Shown here: one piece after another, positions 1 through 6,851 of the stretch
Numbering within the stretch: position 1 is the stretch's first letter
Layout of the letters: each line of letters starts with the position of its first letter
Source of the DNA: CAG-791 sp002390025
GTDB lineage: Bacteria; Bacillota; Clostridia; Lachnospirales; Lachnospiraceae
Length of the DNA: 10,827 bases
Assembly (NCBI GenBank): GCA_946543465.1
Contig: CAMNLR010000148.1
Coordinates: forward strand, 1 to 10,827
Direction: 5' to 3'
Position numbers and translations under genes: made by a program
Notes under the pieces: generated by a model
The model's database searches: none
What the model was told of the DNA's origin: nothing
The model's input: only the letters and a program-made list of their open reading frames with translations

Positions 1-36
1 GGCAGACAGCTTCTTGCCGGCAGACAGCTTCTTACC
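1..36. repeat. 18-bp tandem duplication at the 3' end of the transpeptidase gene
   Basis: Bases 1-18 and 19-36 are the same 18-mer apart from one base (g at 16, a at 34). The stop codon of the transpeptidase gene (TAA on the minus strand, 34-32) lies inside the inner copy. The differing base is part of that stop: the corresponding codon in the outer copy, in the same frame, reads CAA (Gln). Whether more copies lie to the left cannot be seen. Confidence 0.8.
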
Positions 37-2092
37 AGTAGACAACTACCGGCATCTTGTTTTCACAATAGGAATAGAGAGCCTGCGCGGCGTCCACCGG
101 GAGATTGATGCATCCATGTGAACCATTGCCCTGATAGATCGAGCCGCCGAAAGCAGTTCTCCACCAGGCGTCATGGAAGCCGCATCCGTCGTAGAAAGGC
201 ATCCAGTATCCAACCTTGGTCTCATATTCATATTTGCCGTTTGACTGCATGACACCGCGCAGAGTCGTATCCTTGAGCATGAACATGATCCCGAAAACAC
301 CTGTGGGAGTACCGTGGCCTGTCGTTGTATCTCCGCTGACGAAGTCACTCTCCACCATCAGCTGGCCGTCAACATAACACCAGAAATGCTGGGCGCTGAG
401 GTCAGCCTCAATATATGTCGTGCCGATGCCGTCATTCTCGGTCTGATCATTGTAAGGTGTAATATAGTAATCCGGTTCGCGGGTCTCTTTGGTCTTTTTC
501 TCAAAATCCTCGACAAGCTTGTCATGCTCGGTGACCTGATTGACCATGTATCCATAGTCGCCGCCGCTGACTGTGATCTGCCCGCGGAGCGTGGACTGGA
601 ACTGCCGGTCCATACCGATCGTGTTTGTATTGTAGGCCAGCTGGTCCAGGAACTCCCAGAGCTTTTCATCCCAGACCTTCTCATCCTTGACCAGTTTACC
701 GCCGTCATCCTTGACCAGCCAGTCCTTGGTCACATCGGAATTCAGCCGCATCGTTTCACCGCTCGGAAGCTCATAGGTAATACTGGCGCCGACCAGATCA
801 TTGAGATCATCCCTGCGCGCGATGATCTTGGCATCATCAGATTTAATGGCGGCTTCCACATAAGCTCCGCTGATCTCCTCCGCATCGATCATATCGGCAT
901 AGCGGGCTGCTGCGTCTCCGACGCCTGCCTCCAGCTGGACAATATCGATCGTGCTCCCCTGAGTCTCGGGGATGATCACAAACTCGCCGTCCTCTTCCTC
1001 ATTTCCGTCCTTGAACTGAATATAGGCATCCTGCGGCTTCTCCATATTCTCTTCCTGCAGTTCAGGAAGACTTGAAAGAGCCTGTGTCAGCTTTTCATCG
1101 TCATAGGTGCCGCCCGGCTTGATCTCATAGACCGAGTCTTCAAAGAAATACTTGGGCCAGAAGAGGCTGTCCTGCTGCTGGAGCAGAGCGGCAATACTGC
1201 CGTCGGACTTATAGGCAAACCCCATATCCCCGGCGTGCACTATCTCCGTAGTGCCGCCCCGGAAGCGGACATTGATAACATAATCATTTGCGGCTTCGGC
1301 AAATTTCGCCTCAGCCTCCTCTTCGGTCAACCTGCTGCAGTCATATCCGTTAATCTGAGTGCCCGGCATAAAATGCGTCTCACAATACTTATAGCCGAAG
1401 GTATAGAGACCAACCAGGACAGCGATGATCAGGAGCATACTGATCAGGAATGCGATCCTACCCGTCCCGCCTCCGCCGGATCCCGCTGTATCCTGCGGAA
1501 CTACCCGGTTCTGCTGCGGGAACACATTCTGCGTCTGCTGAGAATTCTGCTGCGGGAACACATTCTGCTGCGGATAAGGGTTCTGCAGGTTGGCATTCTG
1601 CTGACGGCCGGCACCATTCTGCGCAGCCGGGCCCTGCTGCGGCGCGGCATCAGCCTGCGGAACTGTATCCTGCTGTGGCTCGCCTGCGGCCTGCGGAGTT
1701 GTATCCTGCTCCGGCTCGGTATCGGCCTGCGGGGCTGCATCCTGCTGCGGCTCGGTATCAGCCTGCGGGACTGCGGCCTTCTGCGGCTCGGTATCGGCCT
1801 GCGGGGCTGCAGCCTCCTGCGGCGAAATGTTCTCTTTTGATCCGCCCTCAACTGCAGGATCTGAATCTGCCGCCCTGTTTTCCTCCCGGGCACTCTTCAG
1901 ATTCTGCTCCGGCACCGGGTTCCACGACGGGACGGGAAAGACGGGTCCGTCTTTTTTCTTCAGGATAATGGTCTTCTCCTCTCCGGGGTCCGTGCCGTCC
2001 TTATTCTGTACCTGGGAATTCTCATTCTCCCCAGGTAAAATGGTCACGTTTTCTGTTTCTCTTATTTCCTTTTCAGTCTTTTCGTTAGCCAT
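32..2092 (-). CDS. Membrane-anchored L,D-transpeptidase (YkuD domain) with Q/P-rich N-terminal region
   Basis: Predicted to make 3-3 type cross-links between peptidoglycan stem peptides on the outer face of the membrane. Numbered from the ATG at 2113: a charged start, a Pro/Gln-rich region at about 100-208 with 12-residue repeats, one membrane span at about 219-240, an extracellular region at about 250-545 resembling the PG_binding_4 modules of clostridial YkuD proteins, then the YkuD domain at about 565-693. The catalytic pattern is complete: His647, 17 residues, then Ser665-His666-Gly667-Cys668, followed by INLP. The protein ends in PVVVYW, as is usual for the family. I chose the ATG at 2092 (residue 8, MANEKTEK) because a GGAGG lies 14 bases upstream, inside the longer reading frame; the ATG at 2113 has no Shine-Dalgarno sequence. 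The 14-base spacing is long, so 2113 remains possible. The 211-residue region before the membrane span should be cytoplasmic. The family call is firm; the exact cross-link is inferred. Confidence 0.93.
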   Translation of the reverse strand: MANEKTEKEIRETENVTILPGENENSQVQNKDGTDPGEEKTIILKKKDGPVFPVPSWNPVPEQNLKSAREENRAADSDPAVEGGSKENISPQEAAAPQADTEPQKAAVPQADTEPQQDAAPQADTEPEQDTTPQAAGEPQQDTVPQADAAPQQGPAAQNGAGRQQNANLQNPYPQQNVFPQQNSQQTQNVFPQQNRVVPQDTAGSGGGGTGRIAFLISMLLIIAVLVGLYTFGYKYCETHFMPGTQINGYDCSRLTEEEAEAKFAEAANDYVINVRFRGGTTEIVHAGDMGFAYKSDGSIAALLQQQDSLFWPKYFFEDSVYEIKPGGTYDDEKLTQALSSLPELQEENMEKPQDAYIQFKDGNEEEDGEFVIIPETQGSTIDIVQLEAGVGDAAARYADMIDAEEISGAYVEAAIKSDDAKIIARRDDLNDLVGASITYELPSGETMRLNSDVTKDWLVKDDGGKLVKDEKVWDEKLWEFLDQLAYNTNTIGMDRQFQSTLRGQITVSGGDYGYMVNQVTEHDKLVEDFEKKTKETREPDYYITPYNDQTENDGIGTTYIEADLSAQHFWCYVDGQLMVESDFVSGDTTTGHGTPTGVFGIMFMLKDTTLRGVMQSNGKYEYETKVGYWMPFYDGCGFHDAWWRTAFGGSIYQGNGSHGCINLPVDAAQALYSYCENKMPVVVYW
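1640..1807 (-). repeat. Degenerate 36-bp coding repeats, unit about PQADTEPQxDAA
   Basis: In-frame tandem repeats in the N-terminal part of the transpeptidase gene. They encode about five copies of a 12-residue unit: three near-identical copies of PQADTEP, then PQAAGEP and PQADAAP. The DNA repeats too, with a recurrent ggctcggtatc(a/g)gcctgcgg core. A second, shorter repeat, QNVFPQQN, occurs twice at about residues 183-202. Such regions commonly change in copy number between strains. Confidence 0.85.
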
Positions 2093-2236
2093 TAATTCCG
2101 GAATAACCTCCATGAATACTTAATTATGATAAACGGTCGATGATGTCACCCTGTTTCCAAAATAACATCCGCCCGCATATAAAGACTAATAATGATACAA
2201 CATTTTTCCGGCAATGTCTATGCCTGAGATTGTCTC

Positions 2237-2265
2237 ATTATACATCATTCAATCCAACAAATAAA
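2237..2265 (-). promoter_or_regulatory. Candidate sigma-A promoter for the transpeptidase
   Basis: A perfect -10 TATAAT (2242-2237 on the minus strand) is preceded at 17 bp by a weak -35, TTTATT. There is no TGn extension. It would give a leader of about 140 bases. Only the -10 is good, so this call is tentative. Confidence 0.35.
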
Positions 2266-2327
2266 TCATGAAAAGATATTAATAAAATCAAAAAAGACGC
2301 ATTTCGGAGTCTCCCTGCCTGTTCAGG

Positions 2328-2344
2328 TGAGAAAACTTTTCTCA
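2328..2344. promoter_or_regulatory. 17-bp perfect palindrome, candidate LacI-family operator
   Basis: TGAGAAAACTTTTCTCA has two perfect 8-bp arms around one central base. It lies about 90 bp upstream of the candidate transpeptidase -10 and about 90 bp past the regulator stop codon. The general form (TG outer ends, A-rich then T-rich centre) resembles operators of LacI/CcpA-type regulators, and a regulator of that family is encoded next to it. No T-tract follows on either strand, which argues against a terminator. The link to the neighbouring regulator is inference. Confidence 0.4.
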
Positions 2345-2433
2345 GATTAATTGTTTACAGTATATTGATTTCTTTTCCCTTCATTCATTTTTTCTTAGAA
2401 CAAATACCTGTATTTCAGTTTTTCCTGCTCTGC

Positions 2434-3456
2434 TCAGCTCTCATCACAAAGGTTCCCTTCGACAATACGAACCCTTCCGTTTTTGTATAGAGGGCTCCTC
2501 ATTCCGGAAAACATCTGTTCCACTGCCGCCCCGGCAATTTCAGAGGGCGCAAACCTCCAGCTGACAATGGGACAGCCCTGATATTTTTCTTCCTCTGCGA
2601 TCCGGATTGCAGCAACACAAATGTCCTCAGGGATACGCAGACCGCACTGACGGATTGCGGCTATGCCGCCCTCCAGGAGCAGATCATCAGAAAACAGAAT
2701 GCATGTCGGCCCCAGCCACCTGCTCCTCTTCAGCAGGGTCATAGTCTCCGAACAGGCATCCCCCACTGTATCTGCCCCGACACATCGATAAAAATGGTCA
2801 GGTATCTCCAGATGGTATTCCCCGAGAACAGTGCGGATCAGATTCCTGCATATACCAGACTGATCCGCGCACTCCTTTACTACAAATGCGATCCGCCTGT
2901 GCCCTCTGCTGTAAATCTCTCCGATCAGTCCCCGGACTGCCTTCTCATAACCGGGCAGCACACAGCTGCAGGAAGCGATATTATTTCCGACAGAGACAAC
3001 CGGTATCTCCCCAAGGATCAGCTCCCGCAGATTTCTGAGATCCTCATGACTATACAGTTCCTTCTCCTCTATCCCGCTGAAAAGAAAGACGCCCTCCATT
3101 CCAAACAGCCTTGCCCTGGGAAGATATCCCGGCCTCCCTTTCGCGGCCCCCTCTTTCCCAAGCGGGCTTAACACCACCAGATCATATCCCCTTTTGACCA
3201 GAGCTTTCCGAAGTGCCTGTATGACATTCCGGCAGCTGTCCTTCTCTGTCTCGTCAGTGATCAGAAGACCGACAATATAAGTGTGCTCCCGCCTGCTGTT
3301 CAGTTCGTTTTTTACCGCCTGATAACCCATCTTTCTGGCTACTTCCCTGACTTTACGCTTGGTATCCTCGCTGATATCAGGATAGTCACTGAGAGCCTTG
3401 CTTACTGCCGAAATCGATATGCCGCATGCTGCTGAAATGTCCTTTTGTGTTACCAT
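2434..3456 (-). CDS. LacI/GalR-family transcriptional regulator
   Basis: A DNA-binding repressor or activator that would sense a small ligand, often a sugar, in the cytoplasm. At 340 residues it has the usual family length. Residues 2-46 form the LacI helix-turn-helix: VTQKDISAACGIS, then ISAVSKAL as recognition helix, then the SEDTKRKVREVARKMGY hinge-proximal segment. Residues about 60-335 match the periplasmic-binding-protein-like sensor domain: IVGLLI near 61, GVFLFSG at 122-128, IPVVSVGNN at 151-159, GHRRIAFV at 185-192, and CILFSDDLLLEG at 252-263. I chose the ATG at 3456 because AAGG lies 10 bases upstream and the family's DNA-binding domain begins at the N-terminus; the reading frame stays open to an ATG at 3531 that has no ribosome binding site. 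The sensor domain is divergent, so the ligand cannot be named. No transporter or sugar enzyme is adjacent, so it is an orphan here. No convincing promoter was found. Confidence 0.9.
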   Translation of the reverse strand: MVTQKDISAACGISISAVSKALSDYPDISEDTKRKVREVARKMGYQAVKNELNSRREHTYIVGLLITDETEKDSCRNVIQALRKALVKRGYDLVVLSPLGKEGAAKGRPGYLPRARLFGMEGVFLFSGIEEKELYSHEDLRNLRELILGEIPVVSVGNNIASCSCVLPGYEKAVRGLIGEIYSRGHRRIAFVVKECADQSGICRNLIRTVLGEYHLEIPDHFYRCVGADTVGDACSETMTLLKRSRWLGPTCILFSDDLLLEGGIAAIRQCGLRIPEDICVAAIRIAEEEKYQGCPIVSWRFAPSEIAGAAVEQMFSGMRSPLYKNGRVRIVEGNLCDES

Positions 3457-3887
3457 CTGTTCATATCCTTCCCCTTCTGCAATGTAAAAGATGCACTGCT
3501 CCGGATGACCTCCCTGATCCAAAACAGGCATGTATAGTAATATTGTTATAAAAAGCGTATCAGATGACAGTTCTCCTGTTCAATCTTTTTCCTCTTTAAA
3601 ATTGTCTGCAAATTCCTTTATTTATGCATTATTATCTCAAAACAAATTCTGCTTTCTGATTCAGAATCCGTAGAAATATCAAAAAAGTCCTAATCACCAT
3701 CCTGCAGCATCACTTCCTTCATCTCCTACTCCCCTGCCAGACAGACAGATTTCAGGCACACATGATACTGCACGGGACTATTTCACACTTGGTCAGGCAA
3801 ATATGCCCTGATGATCACCCCAGCCTGCGCTGCCCCCTCACTCAAAAAATAAGTCCAAAAAATAATTCCATTTTTCAAAATTTCCAA
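3457..3887. other. Gene-free region between the LacI-type gene and tRNA-Arg
   Basis: About 430 bases with no supportable gene on either strand. It contains the leader and presumed promoter region of the LacI-type gene (3457-3600), a 13-bp palindrome TTCTGA-T-TCAGAA at 3654-3666, a 19-bp imperfect palindrome at about 3793-3811 (TCAGG...CCTGA around AAATAT), and a pyrimidine-rich stretch at 3690-3740. The 13-bp palindrome does not match the one at 2328-2344. Confidence 0.4.
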
Positions 3888-3916
3888 TTGACAAATGCAA
3901 TCCATGCGACTATAAT
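3888..3916 (+). promoter_or_regulatory. Consensus sigma-A promoter of tRNA-Arg
   Basis: A perfect TTGACA (3888-3893), a 17-bp spacer and a perfect TATAAT (3911-3916) predict transcription from about 3923, some 25 bases before the mature tRNA. This full consensus fits a strongly expressed stable RNA gene. Confidence 0.9.
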
Positions 3917-3947
3917 CATACTTGCTGTTGAGAAATCAGCAGGAAAT

Positions 3948-4021
3948 GTACGTGTAGCTCAGCTGGATAGAGCGTCTGGCTACGGACCAGAAGGTCGCGA
4001 GTTCGAATCTTGTCACGTACA
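3948..4021 (+). tRNA. tRNA-Arg (anticodon ACG)
   Basis: A 74-base cloverleaf. The acceptor stem is GTACGTG with CACGTAC (4014-4020) and A4021 is the discriminator. The D arm is GCTC/GAGC, and the anticodon stem TCTGG/CCAGA encloses the loop CTACGGA with anticodon ACG at 3982-3984. The T arm carries TTCGAAT. A34 is normally deaminated to inosine in bacterial tRNA-Arg, so this tRNA should read CGU, CGC and CGA. No CCA is encoded, so it must be added after transcription. The gene stands alone, with its own promoter and terminator. Confidence 0.97.
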
Positions 4022-4027
4022 TGCAAA

Positions 4028-4056
4028 AAAGCATCTGCAAATCGCAGATGCTTTTT
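4028..4056 (+). terminator. Intrinsic terminator of tRNA-Arg
   Basis: An 8-bp GC-containing stem GCATCTGC/GCAGATGC (4031-4038 with 4044-4051), extended by A-T pairs to 11 bp, has a 5-base loop and is followed by TTTTTCTTT. It begins 7 bases after the tRNA. Confidence 0.92.
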
Positions 4057-4060
4057 CTTT

Positions 4061-4271
4061 GCGCGAAACAATGTGCGCGAAGCAATGAGTCCATGCGTTA
4101 AAAAATGCGTAAAGGTTCGTCGAGAGCTTGCTCTCGTAAGAGCCTTTACGCATTTTTTAACATACGGCGAATGCCGCGACAGTGAGCAATCGCCTTGCGA
4201 TTGCGAACCTGTCGGCATGGACTCATTGCACTTTCTTTTTTATGCCTGCACGGCGAATGCCGCGACAATGT
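4061..4271. repeat. Compact gene-free block of nested inverted and direct repeats
   Basis: About 210 bases packed with symmetry. (1) Outer inverted repeat: 15-bp perfect arms at 4082-4096 and 4215-4229. (2) Inside it, 19-bp perfect arms at 4097-4115 and 4143-4161, with a further 7-bp stem CGAGAGC/GCTCTCG (4121-4127, 4130-4136) at the tip. (3) Also inside, GCAATCGC-CTT-GCGATTGC at 4186-4204. (4) A 21-base direct repeat with hairpin core CGGC-GAAT-GCCG at 4164-4184 and 4250-4270, with one mismatch. (5) A 14-base tandem repeat GCGCGAAACAATGT / GCGCGAAGCAATGA at 4061-4088. Short reading frames cross it on both strands, but they translate the palindromes. It runs from the end of the tRNA-Arg terminator to just after the ybaK stop codon. 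It resembles a dispersed non-coding repeat (REP/MITE-like), but no target-site duplication was recognised. Confidence 0.8.
4097..4161. terminator. Long hairpin that may act as a bidirectional terminator
   Basis: The 19-bp perfect arms carry A6 on one side and T6 on the other, so each strand has a strong stem whose 3' arm ends in a T-run. On the minus strand it lies about 115 bases past the ybaK stop and is the only good terminator candidate for that gene; on the plus strand it would back up the tRNA-Arg terminator. The T-run lies inside the stem, so efficiency is uncertain. Confidence 0.5.
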
Positions 4272-4275
4272 ATAT

Positions 4276-4770
4276 TCAGTCCCTGGTAAGATCCGCGTAC
4301 TGCGCCTTCCAGGCTGTCCTGATAAAGTCATCGGGCGCAAGCAGGATCTGACAGCCGACTTTACCGCCGCTGATATAGATTTTATCCTGCCCCCGGGCAT
4401 GTGAATCCAGCCTGGTCACGAAATTCTTTTTCAGGCCTATTGCCGTGCAGCCGCCCCTCACATAGCCGGTCAGAGGGAAGAGTTCCTTCTGATGGATCAT
4501 TGCCACAGATTTCACACCGACAGATCTGGCGCACTTCTTGAGGTCGAGTTCTTCATCGATCGGGATCACAAATACATAGTGCTCTCTGTCCGGAGCCACC
4601 GTGACCAATGTCTTGAAGACCTTTTCATGCGGCAGTCCCAGATGGTCTGCCGTCTGTGCACCGTCTACAAACTCATCGCACTCATAGGAAAAATGTTCAT
4701 AGGATACTCCGGCACGGTCCAGTATGCGCATGGCATTTGTCTTCACTTCGCCTTTGTCTTTTTTTGCCAT
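4276..4770 (-). CDS. ybaK: Cys-tRNA(Pro)/Cys-tRNA(Cys) deacylase, YbaK family
   Basis: A stand-alone editing enzyme of the INS superfamily that hydrolyses cysteine wrongly attached to tRNA-Pro, in the cytoplasm. At 164 residues it has the family's usual length. Characteristic motifs are in order: KTNAMRILD near the N-terminus (10-18), VFKTLV at 51-56 with the conserved lysine Lys53, the GYVRGGCTAIG loop at 102-112, and SGGKVGCQILLAPDD at 134-148. The ATG at 4770 has GGAG 7 bases upstream; this ribosome binding site is itself duplicated. No partner gene of the same pathway is adjacent: etfA upstream ends in a strong terminator, so ybaK is likely monocistronic. Its own promoter was not identified. 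The stop codon lies 5 bases from the repeat block. The family call is firm; substrate preference within the family is inferred. Confidence 0.95.
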   Translation of the reverse strand: MAKKDKGEVKTNAMRILDRAGVSYEHFSYECDEFVDGAQTADHLGLPHEKVFKTLVTVAPDREHYVFVIPIDEELDLKKCARSVGVKSVAMIHQKELFPLTGYVRGGCTAIGLKKNFVTRLDSHARGQDKIYISGGKVGCQILLAPDDFIRTAWKAQYADLTRD

Positions 4771-4772
4771 AA

Positions 4773-4790
4773 AAATACTCCAAATACTCC
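4773..4790 (-). repeat. Duplicated ribosome binding site of ybaK
   Basis: Two perfect tandem copies of a 9-mer, GGAGTATTT on the minus strand, lie just before the ybaK start. The inner GGAG is 7 bases from the ATG and the outer one 16 bases. Only the inner copy is well placed for initiation. Confidence 0.7.
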
Positions 4791-4911
4791 AAACAGCCTG
4801 AATAAGCGGTAGAAAACGACATCACGTATTTCTCTTCGGGGCAGCCGCTCCTCCCCTATCCCGCTTCCGGGAAGCTGCATGGGGAAAATGCAGGCCTCGA
4901 TCATATTTACA

Positions 4912-4950
4912 TAAAACGCACCCCTCTGCAAAGTACTCGCAGAGGGGTGC
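4912..4950 (-). terminator. Intrinsic terminator of etfBA
   Basis: A perfect 12-bp GC-rich stem GCACCCCTCTGC/GCAGAGGGGTGC (4918-4929 with 4939-4950) has a 9-base loop. On the minus strand it is followed, after one G, by TTTTA. It lies about 40 bases after the etfA stop. The T-tract is short but the stem is very strong. Confidence 0.88.
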
Positions 4951-4988
4951 TGTAATTCACGAATTGATCAATGATGATCTAAAAGCAA

Positions 4989-5993
4989 TTAAGCTTTCAG
5001 CTTCTTGATCTCAGCGGTCAGAGCGGGAACAACCTCAAACAGGTCGCCGACGATGCCGTAATCAGCAATGTTGAAGATGGAGGCATCTTCATCCTTGTTG
5101 ATGGCGATGATGCAGTCAGAGCTGCTCATGCCGGCAACGTGCTGGATAGCGCCGGAGATACCGCAGGCAACATAAAGCTTGGGACCGACGGTCTTGCCGG
5201 TCTGGCCAACCTGGTGAGAATGTGCGATCCAGCCGGAGTCGACTGCTGCACGGGAAGCGCCTACGACGCCGCCCAGGAGATCTGCGAGCTCTTTTATGGG
5301 AGCGAAGCCCTCGGGGCCGCCGACTCCACGTCCGCCTGCGACGATGACGTCTGCGCCTTCAAGGTCGACAATCTCGCCGCCAGCTTCCTTGATGACCTCA
5401 AGGAGAGTTGTACGGATTTCTTCGGGAGCTACATGGAAATCTTCTTTGATAACTTCAGCCTTGTTCTCGCCAGCTTCGGGTTTCTTGAAAACGCCGGGAC
5501 GGACAGTGCCGCACTGAGGGCGATGATCAGGGCACATGATGGTAGCCATCAGGTTGCCGCCGAAAGCGGGACGGGTCCATGCAACGTTTCCGGTCTCTTC
5601 GTCGATGTCCAGGCTTGTGCAGTCTGCAGTCAGGCCGGTGCCGACGCGGGAGGAGAAACGAGGACCCATATCACGGCCGTTGTTGGTTGCGCCGATCATG
5701 ATGGTGGTGGGACCATACTTCTCGGTCAGGTAATACAGAGCCTTTACATAAGCATCTGTTGTGTAGAGCTTGTACTCAGGGCCTTCTACGACGATGACCT
5801 GGTCAGCGCCATAGATGCCTGCCTGCTCGACAGACTCAGCAACGTTGTCGCCGATAACGACTGCAACGAGCTTTCCGCCCTGCTTGTCGGCCATCATACG
5901 GCCGGGATTCAGAAGCTCAAGGCCAACCTTTTTGGGAGAGCCGTCTTCGTTTGTTTCAATAAATACCCACAAATCTTTGGTTTTAGCTTCCAT
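4989..5993 (-). CDS. etfA: Electron transfer flavoprotein, alpha subunit
   Basis: Pairs with EtfB to form the cytoplasmic FAD-containing heterodimer that passes electrons between NADH or ferredoxin and an acyl-CoA dehydrogenase. At 334 residues it has the expected length for a clostridial EtfA. The N-terminal domain includes GRDMGPRFSSRVGTGLTADC (106-125) and RPAFGGN (141-147). The C-terminal FAD-binding domain shows GGRGVGG (220-226), GASRAAVDSGW (245-255), HQVGQTGKTV (260-269), GISGAIQH (278-285) and NKD at 299-301. The ATG at 5993 has AGGAGGGG 8 bases upstream. The gene starts 17 bases after etfB and is surely co-transcribed with it; a strong terminator follows. Overall similarity is to the Bcd-associated, potentially electron-bifurcating clostridial type, but bifurcation cannot be proved from sequence alone. 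Confidence 0.97.
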   Translation of the reverse strand: MEAKTKDLWVFIETNEDGSPKKVGLELLNPGRMMADKQGGKLVAVVIGDNVAESVEQAGIYGADQVIVVEGPEYKLYTTDAYVKALYYLTEKYGPTTIMIGATNNGRDMGPRFSSRVGTGLTADCTSLDIDEETGNVAWTRPAFGGNLMATIMCPDHRPQCGTVRPGVFKKPEAGENKAEVIKEDFHVAPEEIRTTLLEVIKEAGGEIVDLEGADVIVAGGRGVGGPEGFAPIKELADLLGGVVGASRAAVDSGWIAHSHQVGQTGKTVGPKLYVACGISGAIQHVAGMSSSDCIIAINKDEDASIFNIADYGIVGDLFEVVPALTAEIKKLKA

Positions 5994-6010
5994 TCTTCAA
6001 TCCCCTCCTA

Positions 6011-6814
6011 TCAGACAATATTGGCGTCCACAAGAATCTTGGCAAGCTTCTTTGCAGATTCTTCGCCGGTCTCTTCTTTGATCTTCATGCCGCCCGATTT
6101 TACAGGAGGTGTGAAGGACTTCTTAACGTGAGTAGGGGAACCATTCAGGCCGTAGTGGCTTGCATCCATGGTGGGATCAAAATCATCACCCAGAGTCTCG
6201 AATTTAGCCTTGTTGGCCATCAGTTTCCTCTTGATGGTGGGATAACGGGGATCAAAGCTGGGCTTTGTGAAGGTGATCAGGCAAGGAGTCTTGACGCCGA
6301 TGATCTGTACGCCGTCCTCAGCTTCTTTTCTTACCTTGAAACCATCCTCAGTTGCCTCGCACTCAAGGCCATAGGTAACCTGGGGAATGCCAAGCCACTC
6401 AGCGATCTCGGGACCGACCTGAGCAGTATCACCATCGATTGCCTGCTTGCCGCAGAAGATTGCGTCGAACTTGCCTTCCTTTTCCTCGATAGCCTTGATT
6501 GCATGAGAGAGGATATAGGAAGTTGCCAGTGTGTCAGATCCGCCGAATGTACGGCCGGAAACGAGATAACCCTTATCTGCGGCGATACCGACGCACTCTT
6601 TCAGGACTGCAGTTGCCTGAGGCGGTCCCATGGTGACAACGGTAATCTTAGTGCTCGGATCCTTATCCTTAACACGTGCAGCTGCCTCGAGAGCATAGCC
6701 ATCGAAGGGATTCAGGATTGACGGAACACCTTCGCGGATAAGGGTGTGCTTGACCGGATCGATCTTGATCTGAGTCGTATCCGGAACCTGTTTTACACAT
6801 ACCAGAATGTTCAT
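6011..6814 (-). CDS. etfB: Electron transfer flavoprotein, beta subunit
   Basis: Partner of EtfA. At 267 residues it is of normal length. It begins MNILVCVKQVPDT, typical of EtfB, and carries NPFDGYALEAA at 35-45 and CGKQAIDGDTAQVGP at 121-135. The DGDTAQVGP segment is the form I associate with clostridial/Megasphaera-type bifurcating ETFs, where a second FAD sits in the beta subunit; in mitochondrial-type ETF this region binds AMP and reads differently. That association is from memory of the family. The ATG at 6814 has AGAAGGAGG 5-6 bases upstream. It is the first gene of the etfBA pair, with its own promoter at 6852-6880. In many butyrate-producing clostridia bcd precedes etfB; here hbd does, and bcd is absent. 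Confidence 0.97.
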   Translation of the reverse strand: MNILVCVKQVPDTTQIKIDPVKHTLIREGVPSILNPFDGYALEAAARVKDKDPSTKITVVTMGPPQATAVLKECVGIAADKGYLVSGRTFGGSDTLATSYILSHAIKAIEEKEGKFDAIFCGKQAIDGDTAQVGPEIAEWLGIPQVTYGLECEATEDGFKVRKEAEDGVQIIGVKTPCLITFTKPSFDPRYPTIKRKLMANKAKFETLGDDFDPTMDASHYGLNGSPTHVKKSFTPPVKSGGMKIKEETGEESAKKLAKILVDANIV

Positions 6815-6851
6815 AAAAGCCTCCTTCTAAAGTGAATCTTACATAGGAAAT

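Larger units (their letters stand above)
2093..2433. other. Intergenic region between the LacI-type gene and the transpeptidase gene
   Basis: About 340 AT-rich bases with no convincing gene. It holds a candidate promoter for the transpeptidase (2237-2265), a small inverted repeat TGAGA-TTG-TCTCA (2225-2237) touching its -10, and a perfect 17-bp palindrome (2328-2344). Downstream of the palindrome on the minus strand, a weak imperfect hairpin followed by six T (about 2291-2310) could end the regulator transcript, but the stem is poor. Confidence 0.5.

Noticed and set aside
314..1075. 253-codon plus-strand reading frame opposite the transpeptidase gene
   Set aside because: It is the complement of a well-supported gene with a complete YkuD motif; composition is that of an antisense shadow.
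3675..3740. Possible 10-codon minus-strand peptide gene (MKEVMLQDGD) after a GGAG-like sequence
   Set aside because: Too short to judge, purine-rich context makes a chance Shine-Dalgarno likely, and no promoter was seen.
3762..4351. Overlapping short reading frames on both strands across tRNA-Arg and the repeat block
   Set aside because: They translate the tRNA (for example the VAQLDRASGYGPEGREFESC string) and the palindromes; no ribosome binding site or family similarity.
4743..4931. 62-codon minus-strand reading frame overlapping the ybaK start
   Set aside because: No ribosome binding site; it runs through the etfBA terminator hairpin and the duplicated ybaK ribosome binding site, which creates its repeated GVFGVF string.
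5139..6131. 330-codon plus-strand reading frame opposite etfA and the etfB 3' end
   Set aside because: Shadow frame caused by codon bias of the real genes; Cys- and Asp-rich with no recognisable domain.
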